From: CAIVPM01 sp964615145 | GTDB lineage: Bacteria > Bacteroidota > Bacteroidia > Chitinophagales > Chitinophagaceae | NCBI GenBank assembly: GCA_964615145.1 | Contig: CAZTOP010000058.1 | Coordinates: 1 to 19,171 of the forward strand | Reading direction: 5' to 3' | DNA: 19,171 nt | Part shown: one piece after another, positions 7,921-14,780 of the stretch | Numbering within the stretch: the first letter of the stretch is position 1 | Layout of the letters: every line of letters starts with the position of its first letter | Made by a program: the position numbers and the translations under genes | The notes under the pieces: generated by a model | What the model was told of the DNA's origin: nothing | Database searches by the model: none | What the model saw: only the letters and a program-made list of their open reading frames with translations

Positions 7921-8175
7921 ATGTCAAAGTCAAATTTCAAACAACAATTATTGAAAGAACAAGAATTATTATCAAAAATAATAGATTCTGATGAATACAA
8001 AATAAATGACACAAATGGCAAAGAAATTAATATGAAAGGTTATGAGCTAAAGCCCTACATAATTTCAATGCGTGGACAAATTGATTTCACTGAATTAAAC
8101 GAAGAAATCAATAAGCCAGTAAAAACAGAAATGAAATCTACAAAGCCACCAGTAACAACAACAACAACAAATTAA
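7921..8175 (+). CDS. Small hypothetical protein with Thr-rich tail
   Basis: An 84-residue hydrophilic protein, not recognised. Residues 1-25 are a charged helix (FKQQLLKEQELLSKIIDSDE), the middle contains a short beta-like stretch (YELKPYIISM) and the end is a low-complexity PPVTTTTTN tail. It follows a divergent intergenic region; AAATTTTG lies only a few bases upstream of the ATG, so transcription could start almost at the start codon. It lies just before a putative virion protein, so a small structural or assembly role is likely, but nothing in it proves this. Confidence 0.6.
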   Translation: MSKSNFKQQLLKEQELLSKIIDSDEYKINDTNGKEINMKGYELKPYIISMRGQIDFTELNEEINKPVKTEMKSTKPPVTTTTTN

Positions 8176-8177
8176 TA

Positions 8178-8203
8178 ATACAAACAACCAAGCCATTTTT
8201 TAA
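8178..8203 (+). repeat. Third, partial copy of the leader repeat
   Basis: These 26 bases match 744-769 and the equivalent part of copy 2 at 25 of 26 positions; CAACCAAGCCATTTTTTAA is exact. They lie 21 bases before the 8225 start codon. CCATT at 8193-8197 can pair with AATGG at 8224-8228, which contains the start codon, so a weaker version of the hairpin is retained. Confidence 0.8.
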
Positions 8204-8224
8204 TCACAACTAAAAAATTAAACA

Positions 8225-8818
8225 ATGGAAATTTGTAATCCTTCATGTAATGGTACTCAAATAAGAAGCTACCCAATACCATGTAATACTGTAAGCTCTA
8301 CGCGTAAGGGTGGCTTTGAAAGATTTATGTTTATTGACTGCGATGTTGTAATGTCGAATCTGACATCACCGGCAGAGTGGCAAGCATTAATTGACGACGA
8401 CAGAATTATTATCTCACCGCCTGGTTTTGGTAAACTAAGCAAACCAGAGTTGAAAAAAGAAAAATTAAAAGCATGTTCACCAGAACAGACGATTGATGAA
8501 ATAACAGGTTTTGAATATGAGACTAAACTTTTCGATAATGTAACTCAGTATGACTTTGATTTTGAAAATGACGTCAAAGAGAAACATACAAACAAGAATG
8601 TAGTATGGATTGGTTGCGATGGATTACTTTATTACAACTATAAATGGGTTGCTGGTACAAATCCTGGCTTTAGTGGAATTGCTGCAGAAGTCTACAGAGA
8701 TAGCGAAGTTGATAGTTTACAAAAATTGCACATTGATGTAAAATTCAATACCTACCAAAAAGGATTAAAGGGTATTCCGTTACCACAAACTGTTTTAGAT
8801 GTTCTCTTTGCGGCATAA
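8225..8818 (+). CDS. Putative virion structural protein, candidate tail tube protein
   Basis: A 197-residue protein with N-terminal cysteines (MEICNPSCNG) and alternating beta-type sequence, including NVVWIGCDGLLYYNYKWVAG near residues 122-141 and a C-terminal strand LHIDVKFNTYQKG followed by a Pro-containing helix. Size and beta-rich pattern suit a tail tube or other single-domain structural subunit, and no other tube candidate is obvious in this window, but it lies just before the portal gene, not beside the chaperone. I cannot assign it to a named family by eye. Its leader carries the third copy of the repeat that precedes the tape measure gene, suggesting co-regulation with tail genes. 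Confidence 0.5.
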   Translation: MEICNPSCNGTQIRSYPIPCNTVSSTRKGGFERFMFIDCDVVMSNLTSPAEWQALIDDDRIIISPPGFGKLSKPELKKEKLKACSPEQTIDEITGFEYETKLFDNVTQYDFDFENDVKEKHTNKNVVWIGCDGLLYYNYKWVAGTNPGFSGIAAEVYRDSEVDSLQKLHIDVKFNTYQKGLKGIPLPQTVLDVLFAA

Positions 8819-8840
8819 AATTGAATAATATCTTATAATT

Positions 8841-10580
8841 ATGGCTGTTGATTTCTTAAAAATAATAAGTTCAAAAAATAGACCTCCTGTAGCTGATAAG
8901 TGGCAGGAGGTTTATAATAGTATGTCTGTGCATACACAAGGTGCCATGCCTGAAGATATATTCAAACAAAGACGTCCGTTGGAAAGTGAAAATGAAGCCA
9001 TCTTAAATTACAGAAAAGAAAATCACAGGTCAATAACCAAAGATGAATTTGATAAAGCCATTTCAGATTACACATCAACAGCACTTAATTTAGATGTAAC
9101 GATTGAATACGGCGACAGCGATGTAAAAGAATATGAATCTACATTAAAATTAAAAGATGCGCTAAAAACAGTGTCGTTAAAAAATTGGGTAATTAAAAAA
9201 AATGGTGCGTATAGACAAACTGACCCAAATGCATTGATAGCTATTTTACCTAAACATATTTCTGAAGAGTTTATACCAAACTATCAAAACGAATTGCCAA
9301 ATTTTGATAACATTAAAAACAAAAAAATTGATGTTGATATTAGATTGATAACATCTAGCAACATCATTGCAGTTGACACAGAGTATCTAATATTTAAAGC
9401 TGGAAATTATAAGTATGGTCCAAATGAACCGGACATAGATACTTATTATTTTGTACTTACCAAAGAACAAACATTTATTGTTATTCCTAAAAAAGATGGC
9501 GAAAAAAAATTACTTGTTCAGATTCCATACTATAAAAATAATTTGCCAGAATTACCAATTACTGTAATTGGTGGTAAGTTAATTATTGAGCAGTACGAAG
9601 ATGGTAGCTTACTTGAGTATTATGTTTCAGATTTTCATGGCGCAGCAGCTTGGGGCGATTTGACAATCGGTCAAGGTAGCGATTTGCGTGTATGTGAGAT
9701 TCGTTATGTATATCCCAGACATTGGCGCATCAAAGTAAAGTGCGACAATTCGCATGAAGGCTGCCATCAAGAGAATGGAAAATATGTAGTCGATTCTGGC
9801 GCAACTTGTTCACGTTGTAATGGCACAGGTTACATAATGGACACATCGCCAATGGGAACGATGATGATTGACAAAGGCGGTGTATTGCTAAGTAGTGACG
9901 GAAAGTTCCAGGAACCAGAAGGGTTTATTACACCACCAACTGAGATTTTAAAACATGGCGCAGAAAGAGAAAGTTTTTATTTCGACAAAATGCTTTCATC
10001 GCTATGTGTAATGTCTCAAAATATGACTAATCAAAGCGCTGACAGCAAAAGTTATGATGTCAGCCATAAAGTAGACAGGAATACAACTATTATTATTGAC
10101 TTGTATTTAATGTACGAAAATATTCTTAATATAATTGACTTATATCGTGGCGGAAAAGGCAATATAAAAATTTCATTTCCACAAGATTTTGACGTAAGAA
10201 ATGCAGATGATATTTTATATCAATTAGCTGAAGCGAAGAAATCAGGAGCTCCTTACATTGTCCAAGTTGAGTTAACAAAAAGATACTTACTGAAAAATTT
10301 TGGAGATAGCAATGTGAATCAATTCATTGTTGAATTTCTATCCAATGCAGATAAGTTATTCGCTTATGGCACTGAAGAGTTGCAAAGTGCAAAAGCTACA
10401 TTTGGCAGCGATATTTCTTCAAAAGATGTTTTATTACATCATCAAGGATTTCAAATTTTAAGAAAATTAATTGATTCCGATGAAAGTATTTTAGATAAAG
10501 ATTATGATGAAGTAAAAATAATCATAGATAAGGAGTTGGACAAATATACTATTACACAAACCAATAATACTATTGCTTGA
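8841..10580 (+). CDS. Portal protein with zinc-ribbon-like insertion
   Basis: A 579-residue protein assigned as portal, the dodecameric ring through which DNA enters the capsid. Evidence: length, position immediately before the MuF-type head gene with a 4-base overlap, and portal-like succession of a mixed alpha/beta core, a region of strands (LLVQIPYYKNNLPELPITVI) and a C-terminal half of long helices. Residues 301-330 form a Cys cluster: Cys301, Cys308, His309, then CSRCNGTG with Cys323 and Cys326, resembling the CxxCxGxG motif of DnaJ-type zinc ribbons. This probably binds zinc and stabilises an exposed loop of the ring; that is inference. No signal or membrane segments. Start ATG 8841 follows an A/T-rich leader. 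Confidence 0.75.
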   Translation: MAVDFLKIISSKNRPPVADKWQEVYNSMSVHTQGAMPEDIFKQRRPLESENEAILNYRKENHRSITKDEFDKAISDYTSTALNLDVTIEYGDSDVKEYESTLKLKDALKTVSLKNWVIKKNGAYRQTDPNALIAILPKHISEEFIPNYQNELPNFDNIKNKKIDVDIRLITSSNIIAVDTEYLIFKAGNYKYGPNEPDIDTYYFVLTKEQTFIVIPKKDGEKKLLVQIPYYKNNLPELPITVIGGKLIIEQYEDGSLLEYYVSDFHGAAAWGDLTIGQGSDLRVCEIRYVYPRHWRIKVKCDNSHEGCHQENGKYVVDSGATCSRCNGTGYIMDTSPMGTMMIDKGGVLLSSDGKFQEPEGFITPPTEILKHGAERESFYFDKMLSSLCVMSQNMTNQSADSKSYDVSHKVDRNTTIIIDLYLMYENILNIIDLYRGGKGNIKISFPQDFDVRNADDILYQLAEAKKSGAPYIVQVELTKRYLLKNFGDSNVNQFIVEFLSNADKLFAYGTEELQSAKATFGSDISSKDVLLHHQGFQILRKLIDSDESILDKDYDEVKIIIDKELDKYTITQTNNTIA

Positions 10581-12157
10581 CAGCAGGAGCCTTTATAGAT
10601 GATGCACACCAAGAATATATTAACAGCATTGGAATATCAAGTAAAAGGCTGTATGATATTTTATTGCGAGAATTAGCCAAGCACACAACACAAGGCAATT
10701 TAGAAGCTAATAAATTACAATTAGCACAGTTAGACAGTATTTTAAAGCAAGCACTAAAAGATAGTGGTTATAGTTCTGCGACTGATAAGTATTTTACCAC
10801 ATTTGACAAATTAGAAGAACACAACGAAAAGTATTACGGAACACAAAATTTAGCACTTAGCCCAGTTTTAAAGGAAAGCCAAATCATACCACATATTAAA
10901 GATAAGGTATTAAGTAATTTGCGTGGTACTGGTGTGAATGAAGGCATTTTAAAACCTCTTGAAAATCTGATGCGTCAAGAAATCTTCTTGAATAAAAGTT
11001 ATCAAGAAACATCTGACTTATTAAAAAAACAATTGGTTGATAATCCATTATTAGTAAAACATGTGGACCAGGTTGCATTTGATGCACTCAGACAATACAA
11101 TGGTGCCATCAATGATGAAGTGCGCAAAACGTATGGGTTAAAATACTTTTTTTATGTTGGATCAGAAATAGAAACAACACGACCAATTTGTGACCATATT
11201 CGTGATAATTATAAAGGGGCAATTTCTATAGATGACTTACAAATCATCTTGGACGAATTTTGTCCAAAAGGCGAACCAAGTAACACGTCAATTACTTATG
11301 AAACAGTAAACGGCGTTAAGCATACTTCAAAAAAAGGTGCTGGTATGTATGATGGCACGACTGTAGATAATTTCAGCATGAACTGTGGTGGTTATCGTTG
11401 TAGGCATGAAGTTAAGTGGGTTAGAAATCCAAAACAAGTAGGTAAGATAGGTGATAAAAATACAGCACCAAAAAATATAAAAGATAAAATTGACGACATA
11501 TCAAAATTACAAGAAAAACCAAAATCTAATAAACTTCCTGTTTTGTCAGCTGCTACGCCAGAACTTATTTTAGTAAAAGGTATAGCAGATATTTCTACAT
11601 TCTTTACAAAATATATTCAAAATAAAATATCTAAACAGCAGATTCGCCAAAATCTTAAAGAAATAACAGAATTACCAGAATATTCACAGATTAATATGCC
11701 TAAAAAGTATTCTGGAAAATTATACGAGTTAAAAAATATAAAGAAAGATGAAGCTGATTTGAAAAATGAAAGAGCAGTTATTCCTGTATTGAAAAAAGGA
11801 TATGATGTTTACATGCTTCCCAAGTCTAAAGAATATGGCATCAAAAGTGCAGATGTAATTCTTGCTAAAGAAAATAAATATTTGCTATCAGAAATAAAAG
11901 TAATAACTGGAAAAAATACTTTAGATATAAATAGGAATTTCAATGATGCAGTAATTAAATCAAATACAGTATTTCTTAGTTTTGAATCAACAGCATTTAG
12001 CGGACGAATAATTTTAGACAATATAAGAGGGCGTATAAATAACTATGAAAATGTTGAATTTGTAATTGTCACGATATATGGTGTTCCATACATCATGAAA
12101 GCTAACCAAATTAAATCAAAAGAATACACAAATTTAGAACTCTATAAAATAAAATAG
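10577..12157 (+). CDS. MuF/SPP1 gp7-like head protein fused to a CdiA-like nuclease domain
   Basis: A 526-residue protein beginning at TTG 10577, which overlaps the portal stop as TTGA; no in-frame ATG occurs before about residue 130, deep inside the domain. Residues 1 to about 285 are a MuF-type minor head protein: an N-terminal helical part, then the family signature TRPIC (201-205) and NCGGYRCRHEVKW (269-281). After a Lys/Pro-rich linker (about 290-320) comes a separate C-terminal domain. It contains Glu398, KGYDVYMLP (407-415), Asp426 in SADVIL and Glu439-Ile-Lys441, a PD-(D/E)xK-like arrangement seen in contact-dependent-inhibition (CdiA C-terminal) nucleases. MuF proteins sit at the portal inside virions and are known to carry toxin domains in temperate phages, so a virion-packaged nuclease is inferred. 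The next gene does not look like an immunity protein. Confidence 0.75.
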   Translation: MTAGAFIDDAHQEYINSIGISSKRLYDILLRELAKHTTQGNLEANKLQLAQLDSILKQALKDSGYSSATDKYFTTFDKLEEHNEKYYGTQNLALSPVLKESQIIPHIKDKVLSNLRGTGVNEGILKPLENLMRQEIFLNKSYQETSDLLKKQLVDNPLLVKHVDQVAFDALRQYNGAINDEVRKTYGLKYFFYVGSEIETTRPICDHIRDNYKGAISIDDLQIILDEFCPKGEPSNTSITYETVNGVKHTSKKGAGMYDGTTVDNFSMNCGGYRCRHEVKWVRNPKQVGKIGDKNTAPKNIKDKIDDISKLQEKPKSNKLPVLSAATPELILVKGIADISTFFTKYIQNKISKQQIRQNLKEITELPEYSQINMPKKYSGKLYELKNIKKDEADLKNERAVIPVLKKGYDVYMLPKSKEYGIKSADVILAKENKYLLSEIKVITGKNTLDINRNFNDAVIKSNTVFLSFESTAFSGRIILDNIRGRINNYENVEFVIVTIYGVPYIMKANQIKSKEYTNLELYKIK

Positions 12158-12245
12158 GCAACAGTCGTGGTGTTGCCTTACGTCCTGTTTCATACGTCGT
12201 GTTGCAAAGCAGTATCAGGTATTTCTACTTTCGTATCGGCTCCGT
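12150..12245 (-). ncRNA. Candidate small structured RNA with own promoter and terminator
   Basis: The 94 bases 12157-12250 have 47 G/C, against roughly one third in neighbouring genes, and hold no open frame worth calling. On the minus strand they are bracketed by TATATTTG (12250-12257) and a perfect 7-bp hairpin followed by TATTTTATTTT. The transcript would be about 90-95 nt. It can also fold CCTGATAC against GTATGAAACAGG (CCTG:CAGG and ATAC:GTAT with a GAAA bulge). Three related segments (GCACCACGGA, CAACACGACG, CAACACCACG) occur along it. No known RNA family is recognised. Its 3' end is antisense to the stop region of the MuF-nuclease gene. Confidence 0.45.
12151..12177 (-). terminator. 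Intrinsic terminator of the candidate small RNA
   Basis: GGCAACA (12157-12163) and TGTTGCC (12171-12177) form a perfect 7-bp stem with a 7-base loop. Only the minus strand has a U-rich tail after the stem (TATTTTATTTT); on the plus strand the following bases are TTACGTCC. The stem overlaps the last base of the MuF-nuclease stop codon. Confidence 0.55.
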
Positions 12246-12249
12246 GGTG

Positions 12250-12257
12250 CAAATATA
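12250..12257 (-). promoter_or_regulatory. Candidate -7 promoter element for the small RNA
   Basis: TATATTTG on the minus strand fits TAnnTTTG exactly and sits at the edge of the G+C-rich block, about 6-8 bases from its start. A clear -33 element is not seen. Same octamer and orientation as the promoter candidate at 7874-7881. Confidence 0.4.
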
Positions 12258-12294
12258 ATCAACTTTTATGAATTTATAAATAAAAATGAAAAAA

Positions 12295-12312
12295 AATATG
12301 CGTTTTTCACAA
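12295..12312. repeat. 18-base repeat AATATGCGTTTTTCACAA, copy 2
   Basis: Exact match to 7852-7869 in the same orientation. Here it lies 46 bases before the 12358 start and about 37 bases upstream of the small-RNA promoter candidate. Confidence 0.7.
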
Positions 12313-12333
12313 AAAACACAGCATCTGTAAAAA

Positions 12334-12341
12334 TAACTTTA
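12334..12341 (+). promoter_or_regulatory. Weak candidate promoter for the scaffold/capsid genes
   Basis: TAACTTTA differs from TAnnTTTG at the last base and lies 17 bases before ATG 12358. No convincing -33 element. It would give the head genes a start independent of readthrough past the small-RNA gap. An overlapping minus-strand match, TAATTTTG at 12344-12351, makes the assignment uncertain. Confidence 0.25.
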
Positions 12342-12357
12342 CTCAAAATTACAGTGA

Positions 12358-12675
12358 ATGTCTAAAGTTATTATAGAAATAAAAACAGGAAATAGATTAG
12401 AAAACGTTCCTGAAGCAAAAGCGGAAATGCTTGTTAAGTCAAAAAGATATTTCTATGAAGGCGAAAATGTAGAAGTATCATCTGAATTGGCAAATGAAAT
12501 TTTTGAAGCCGAAAAACAAGCGTTGGTTACCGAAAGAGAATCGCTCGAAGCCGAAAAAGCAGATTTAGTAATTAAACGTGAAAATTTTGAACTTGAAAAA
12601 CAACAATTTGAAGCTGAAAAACAAGCGTTGATTGCTGAAAGAGAATCTACAAAAACAGAAAAAGTTAAAAAATAA
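12358..12675 (+). CDS. Small coiled-coil protein upstream of the scaffold gene
   Basis: A 105-residue protein. Residues 1-45 (KVIIEIKTGNRLENVPEAKAEMLV and onward to VEVSSELANEI) look like a small folded domain. From about residue 48 to the end it is a Glu/Lys-rich coiled coil in which AEKQAL and ERES recur at the same spacing, the product of an internal duplication. It lies 16 bases before the scaffold gene and shares its Glu/Lys/Ala composition, so an assembly-helper or minor capsid role is plausible. The family is not recognised. ATG 12358 is chosen because the sequence preceding it is promoter-like and non-coding. Confidence 0.6.
   Translation: MSKVIIEIKTGNRLENVPEAKAEMLVKSKRYFYEGENVEVSSELANEIFEAEKQALVTERESLEAEKADLVIKRENFELEKQQFEAEKQALIAERESTKTEKVKK
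12505..12647 (+). repeat. Internal duplication within the coiled-coil gene
   Basis: Two 38-base units at 12505-12542 and 12610-12647 match at 34 of 38 positions, 105 bases apart (35 codons, five heptads). They encode EAEKQAL-(VT/IA)-ERES. The spacing by whole heptads keeps the coiled coil in register. Confidence 0.8.
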
Positions 12676-12691
12676 AAAATAAAAAGCAACC

Positions 12692-13492
12692 ATGGAAAAA
12701 TATATTCAATTACTAAAAAAAATAGGGTTTACACAGGAACAAATTGATGCAGCAATTAAAGATGATAGCAATATTGATGAAATTGCAAAAGCACACAATG
12801 AAAAACAATTTGAACTTTTTAAAGCCGATCCAGAACATCACAACTCTTTAAAAGATGAATCGAAGAAAAAAGGATTGGCAGAAGCGTTTACCAAGGTTAA
12901 GAAAGCGTTGAATGTAAAGTTTTCTTTAGGGCTTCAAAATAAAGAGTTAGATGAATTAGATTATGATGCTGTTTTAGAAAAAGCACAAGAAAAAACAAAG
13001 ACAGCAGGTACAGAAGAGGTAACTGCTCTAAATCAAACAATTTTTGACTTAAACAAAAAATACCAAGATTTAGAAGACAAATCAACTGCTGATAAAAAAG
13101 CATTAGAAGAAAAATTAGAATCAGAAAAAAATGCCATTTATACGGATATTGATTTTAACAAGCAAATCACTTCTAAAAAAAGAATAATTCCAGCAGAAGA
13201 TGCAGTAGTTTATTTCAAAACCAGATTAGAAAAAGAAGGTATTACAACTAAAAGAGATGCCGCAGGAAAAATGACGTTCTGGAAAGGCGAATACCAACTT
13301 AAAAATAAAGACAATACTGGATTTGAGACAATAGAAAGTTTAGATGAAAGATTTTTGGGTTCATTCGTTGAGAAATCAAATGGTACAGGTGGTGGCGGTG
13401 GTGGTGGTTCTCAAGAACAAAATGAGAAAGATTTAGTGCTATCTCCAACACTTGCAAAATACTTAGAAGCTGAAACTGCTTCTACAAATTGA
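12692..13492 (+). CDS. Capsid scaffolding protein
   Basis: A 266-residue protein directly before the major capsid gene. The N-terminus (EKYIQLLKKIGFTQEQIDAAI) is a short helical domain, residues about 100-150 are a Lys/Glu coiled coil, then a mixed segment (RIIPAEDAVVYFKTRLEKEG) and a seven-Gly linker preceding a short C-terminal helix (DLVLSPTLAKYLEA). Helical charged scaffold proteins with a small C-terminal capsid-binding helix are the usual partner at this position; the order scaffold-capsid supports it. No protease motif is evident. The start ATG 12692 follows an A-rich leader reading AAAGCAACC. Confidence 0.75.
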   Translation: MEKYIQLLKKIGFTQEQIDAAIKDDSNIDEIAKAHNEKQFELFKADPEHHNSLKDESKKKGLAEAFTKVKKALNVKFSLGLQNKELDELDYDAVLEKAQEKTKTAGTEEVTALNQTIFDLNKKYQDLEDKSTADKKALEEKLESEKNAIYTDIDFNKQITSKKRIIPAEDAVVYFKTRLEKEGITTKRDAAGKMTFWKGEYQLKNKDNTGFETIESLDERFLGSFVEKSNGTGGGGGGGSQEQNEKDLVLSPTLAKYLEAETASTN

Positions 13493-13568
13493 TAGGTAGT
13501 TCTATTCAAAAACTAACGAGGTTTACCGTACCTACATAACGGCATTATTAATCATTAAAACAATTAAA

Positions 13569-14696
13569 ATGCCAATAGTATCACCTGTTACAACTAACAA
13601 TAACAAATGTTGTATTAATTTAATGCTTGCTGAATCAGAAGCACTTGGAAAAATAGCACCATCTTTAGAAACAAGAGATGCTGGTGCTGTAAAAGCACTA
13701 TACTCGCCACAGAATGGTGGAACGCTTACCGTTATTGAAGATGGTAAAGAAAAACCATCAGCATCATCTTCGCGAAAAGTAAAAGTAAAATACACTACAA
13801 AAGAGTGTAGCACAGGTTCAAGTACATTAATTACAAAATGTAATTTAAACCAAACCGCAAAAAGTGATCCTTTTAAATTTGCTGATATTGAAATTACTGG
13901 AGTTTATAACTGGGGTTTCAAATTAAATGATAGTGCAATTCGCACTATGTGTGAAAACCGCAAAGAGTTTTACAACACAGTTATCAAATTAAAATTAGAT
14001 GCTGCAATACAAGGTTATAACGCTGCTGTTTTAGCGCAGCTATTACCTAAAATGGGCAAATATCCATTGTCTGGTATTGAATCTTTGGTAACTCCAACAG
14101 AGATACCTGTAGTTACAAGTGCAGGTGTTGCTAATCCAGCAGGTTTAGCTTTAATCAAAACGATTTACCAACAAATGAATCAAACAGAAGATCCTATTAT
14201 AGTAGGTGCTGGAAAATTAGACATGTTGGTTAACTCATTAGGTTATTCATCTATCGCAAACAATGGTATCAATGCTGCTGGCTTGCAATTAAAAAATATT
14301 TTCAGAGATGCAAATGTAAATACAACTGGTGCATTTGCTGGCACAGGCACAGATAACATTTTAACGTGGTTACCAGGTGCTGTTCGTCCTGTAGAATATT
14401 TCCAAAACTCTGGCGATTTTATCGAAACAGGACCAGAAATTACTGTAGGCGGTAAAAAATATTTTGCACATGAATATGGCAGAATTGAATTAGGTGGTGT
14501 TGTATGGGATTTCTTTATGAAACGTGATTGCGATGAATGGCAGTTTGCTTTCCAAAAAGAATTTGAAGTAGTTCCATTACCAGCTGATGCATTTGCAGAT
14601 TGTCAAGATTACAACTACGCTTTAGCTTTCAAATTAGGTTGCGGTGACATTAATTGCAACTTAATCAATGAGGCAACAGTTGCACCAGAACCTTAA
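13569..14696 (+). CDS. Major capsid protein (HK97-fold type)
   Basis: A 375-residue protein assigned as the capsid shell subunit from its position after the scaffold, its length, and its pattern: an N-terminal arm, a long-helix region (NRKEFYNTVIKLKLDAAIQGYN, about 135-155, read here in part), a central domain with DPIIVGAGKLDMLVNSLG and a beta-rich C-terminus (YFAHEYGRIELGG, then VWDFFMKRDC). Eleven cysteines are unusual for a capsid protein, including a Cys-Cys pair at residues 14-15 and CGDINC near the C-terminus. A 76-base leader separates it from the scaffold and holds TAGGTA/TACCTA (13493-13498 and 13529-13534) as a weak dyad, but no good promoter match. Confidence 0.8.
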   Translation: MPIVSPVTTNNNKCCINLMLAESEALGKIAPSLETRDAGAVKALYSPQNGGTLTVIEDGKEKPSASSSRKVKVKYTTKECSTGSSTLITKCNLNQTAKSDPFKFADIEITGVYNWGFKLNDSAIRTMCENRKEFYNTVIKLKLDAAIQGYNAAVLAQLLPKMGKYPLSGIESLVTPTEIPVVTSAGVANPAGLALIKTIYQQMNQTEDPIIVGAGKLDMLVNSLGYSSIANNGINAAGLQLKNIFRDANVNTTGAFAGTGTDNILTWLPGAVRPVEYFQNSGDFIETGPEITVGGKKYFAHEYGRIELGGVVWDFFMKRDCDEWQFAFQKEFEVVPLPADAFADCQDYNYALAFKLGCGDINCNLINEATVAPEP

Positions 14697-14713
14697 TCAT
14701 AATTATTAAATAA

Positions 14714-14773
14714 GGCTTGGTTGCTTTACGGGGTGGATTAATGCTTGATTGCAAAATGAAGCCCCATTTTTTT
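14714..14773 (+). terminator. Possible terminator or attenuator after the major capsid gene
   Basis: GGCTTGGTTGC at 14714-14724 can pair with GCAAAATGAAGCC downstream as two short helices (GGCTT:AAGCC and TTGC:GCAA), followed by CCATTTTTTT. The stem is imperfect with a loop of about 26 bases, so termination would be partial at best. The left arm is also the exact complement, over 13 bases, of the leader repeat before 786 and 5885. Confidence 0.35.
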
Positions 14774-14780
14774 ATCAAAT

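Noticed and set aside
12157..12177. The hairpin after the MuF-nuclease stop as a plus-strand terminator.
   Set aside because: The plus strand has no T-rich tract after the stem (TTACGTCC); the T-rich tail is on the minus strand only.
12157..12250. The G+C-rich island as a tRNA or CRISPR repeat.
   Set aside because: No cloverleaf or TTC-type T-loop arm could be laid out on either strand, and the related GT/CA-rich segments are irregularly spaced and too degenerate for a CRISPR array.
12505..12647. The repeated 38-base units as a mobile or regulatory repeat.
   Set aside because: They are in frame, spaced by whole heptads and encode coiled coil; a simple intragenic duplication explains them.
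13493..13534. TAGGTA/TACCTA dyad in the leader of the capsid gene as an operator or terminator.
   Set aside because: Only 6 bp with a 30-base loop and no T run; likely chance.
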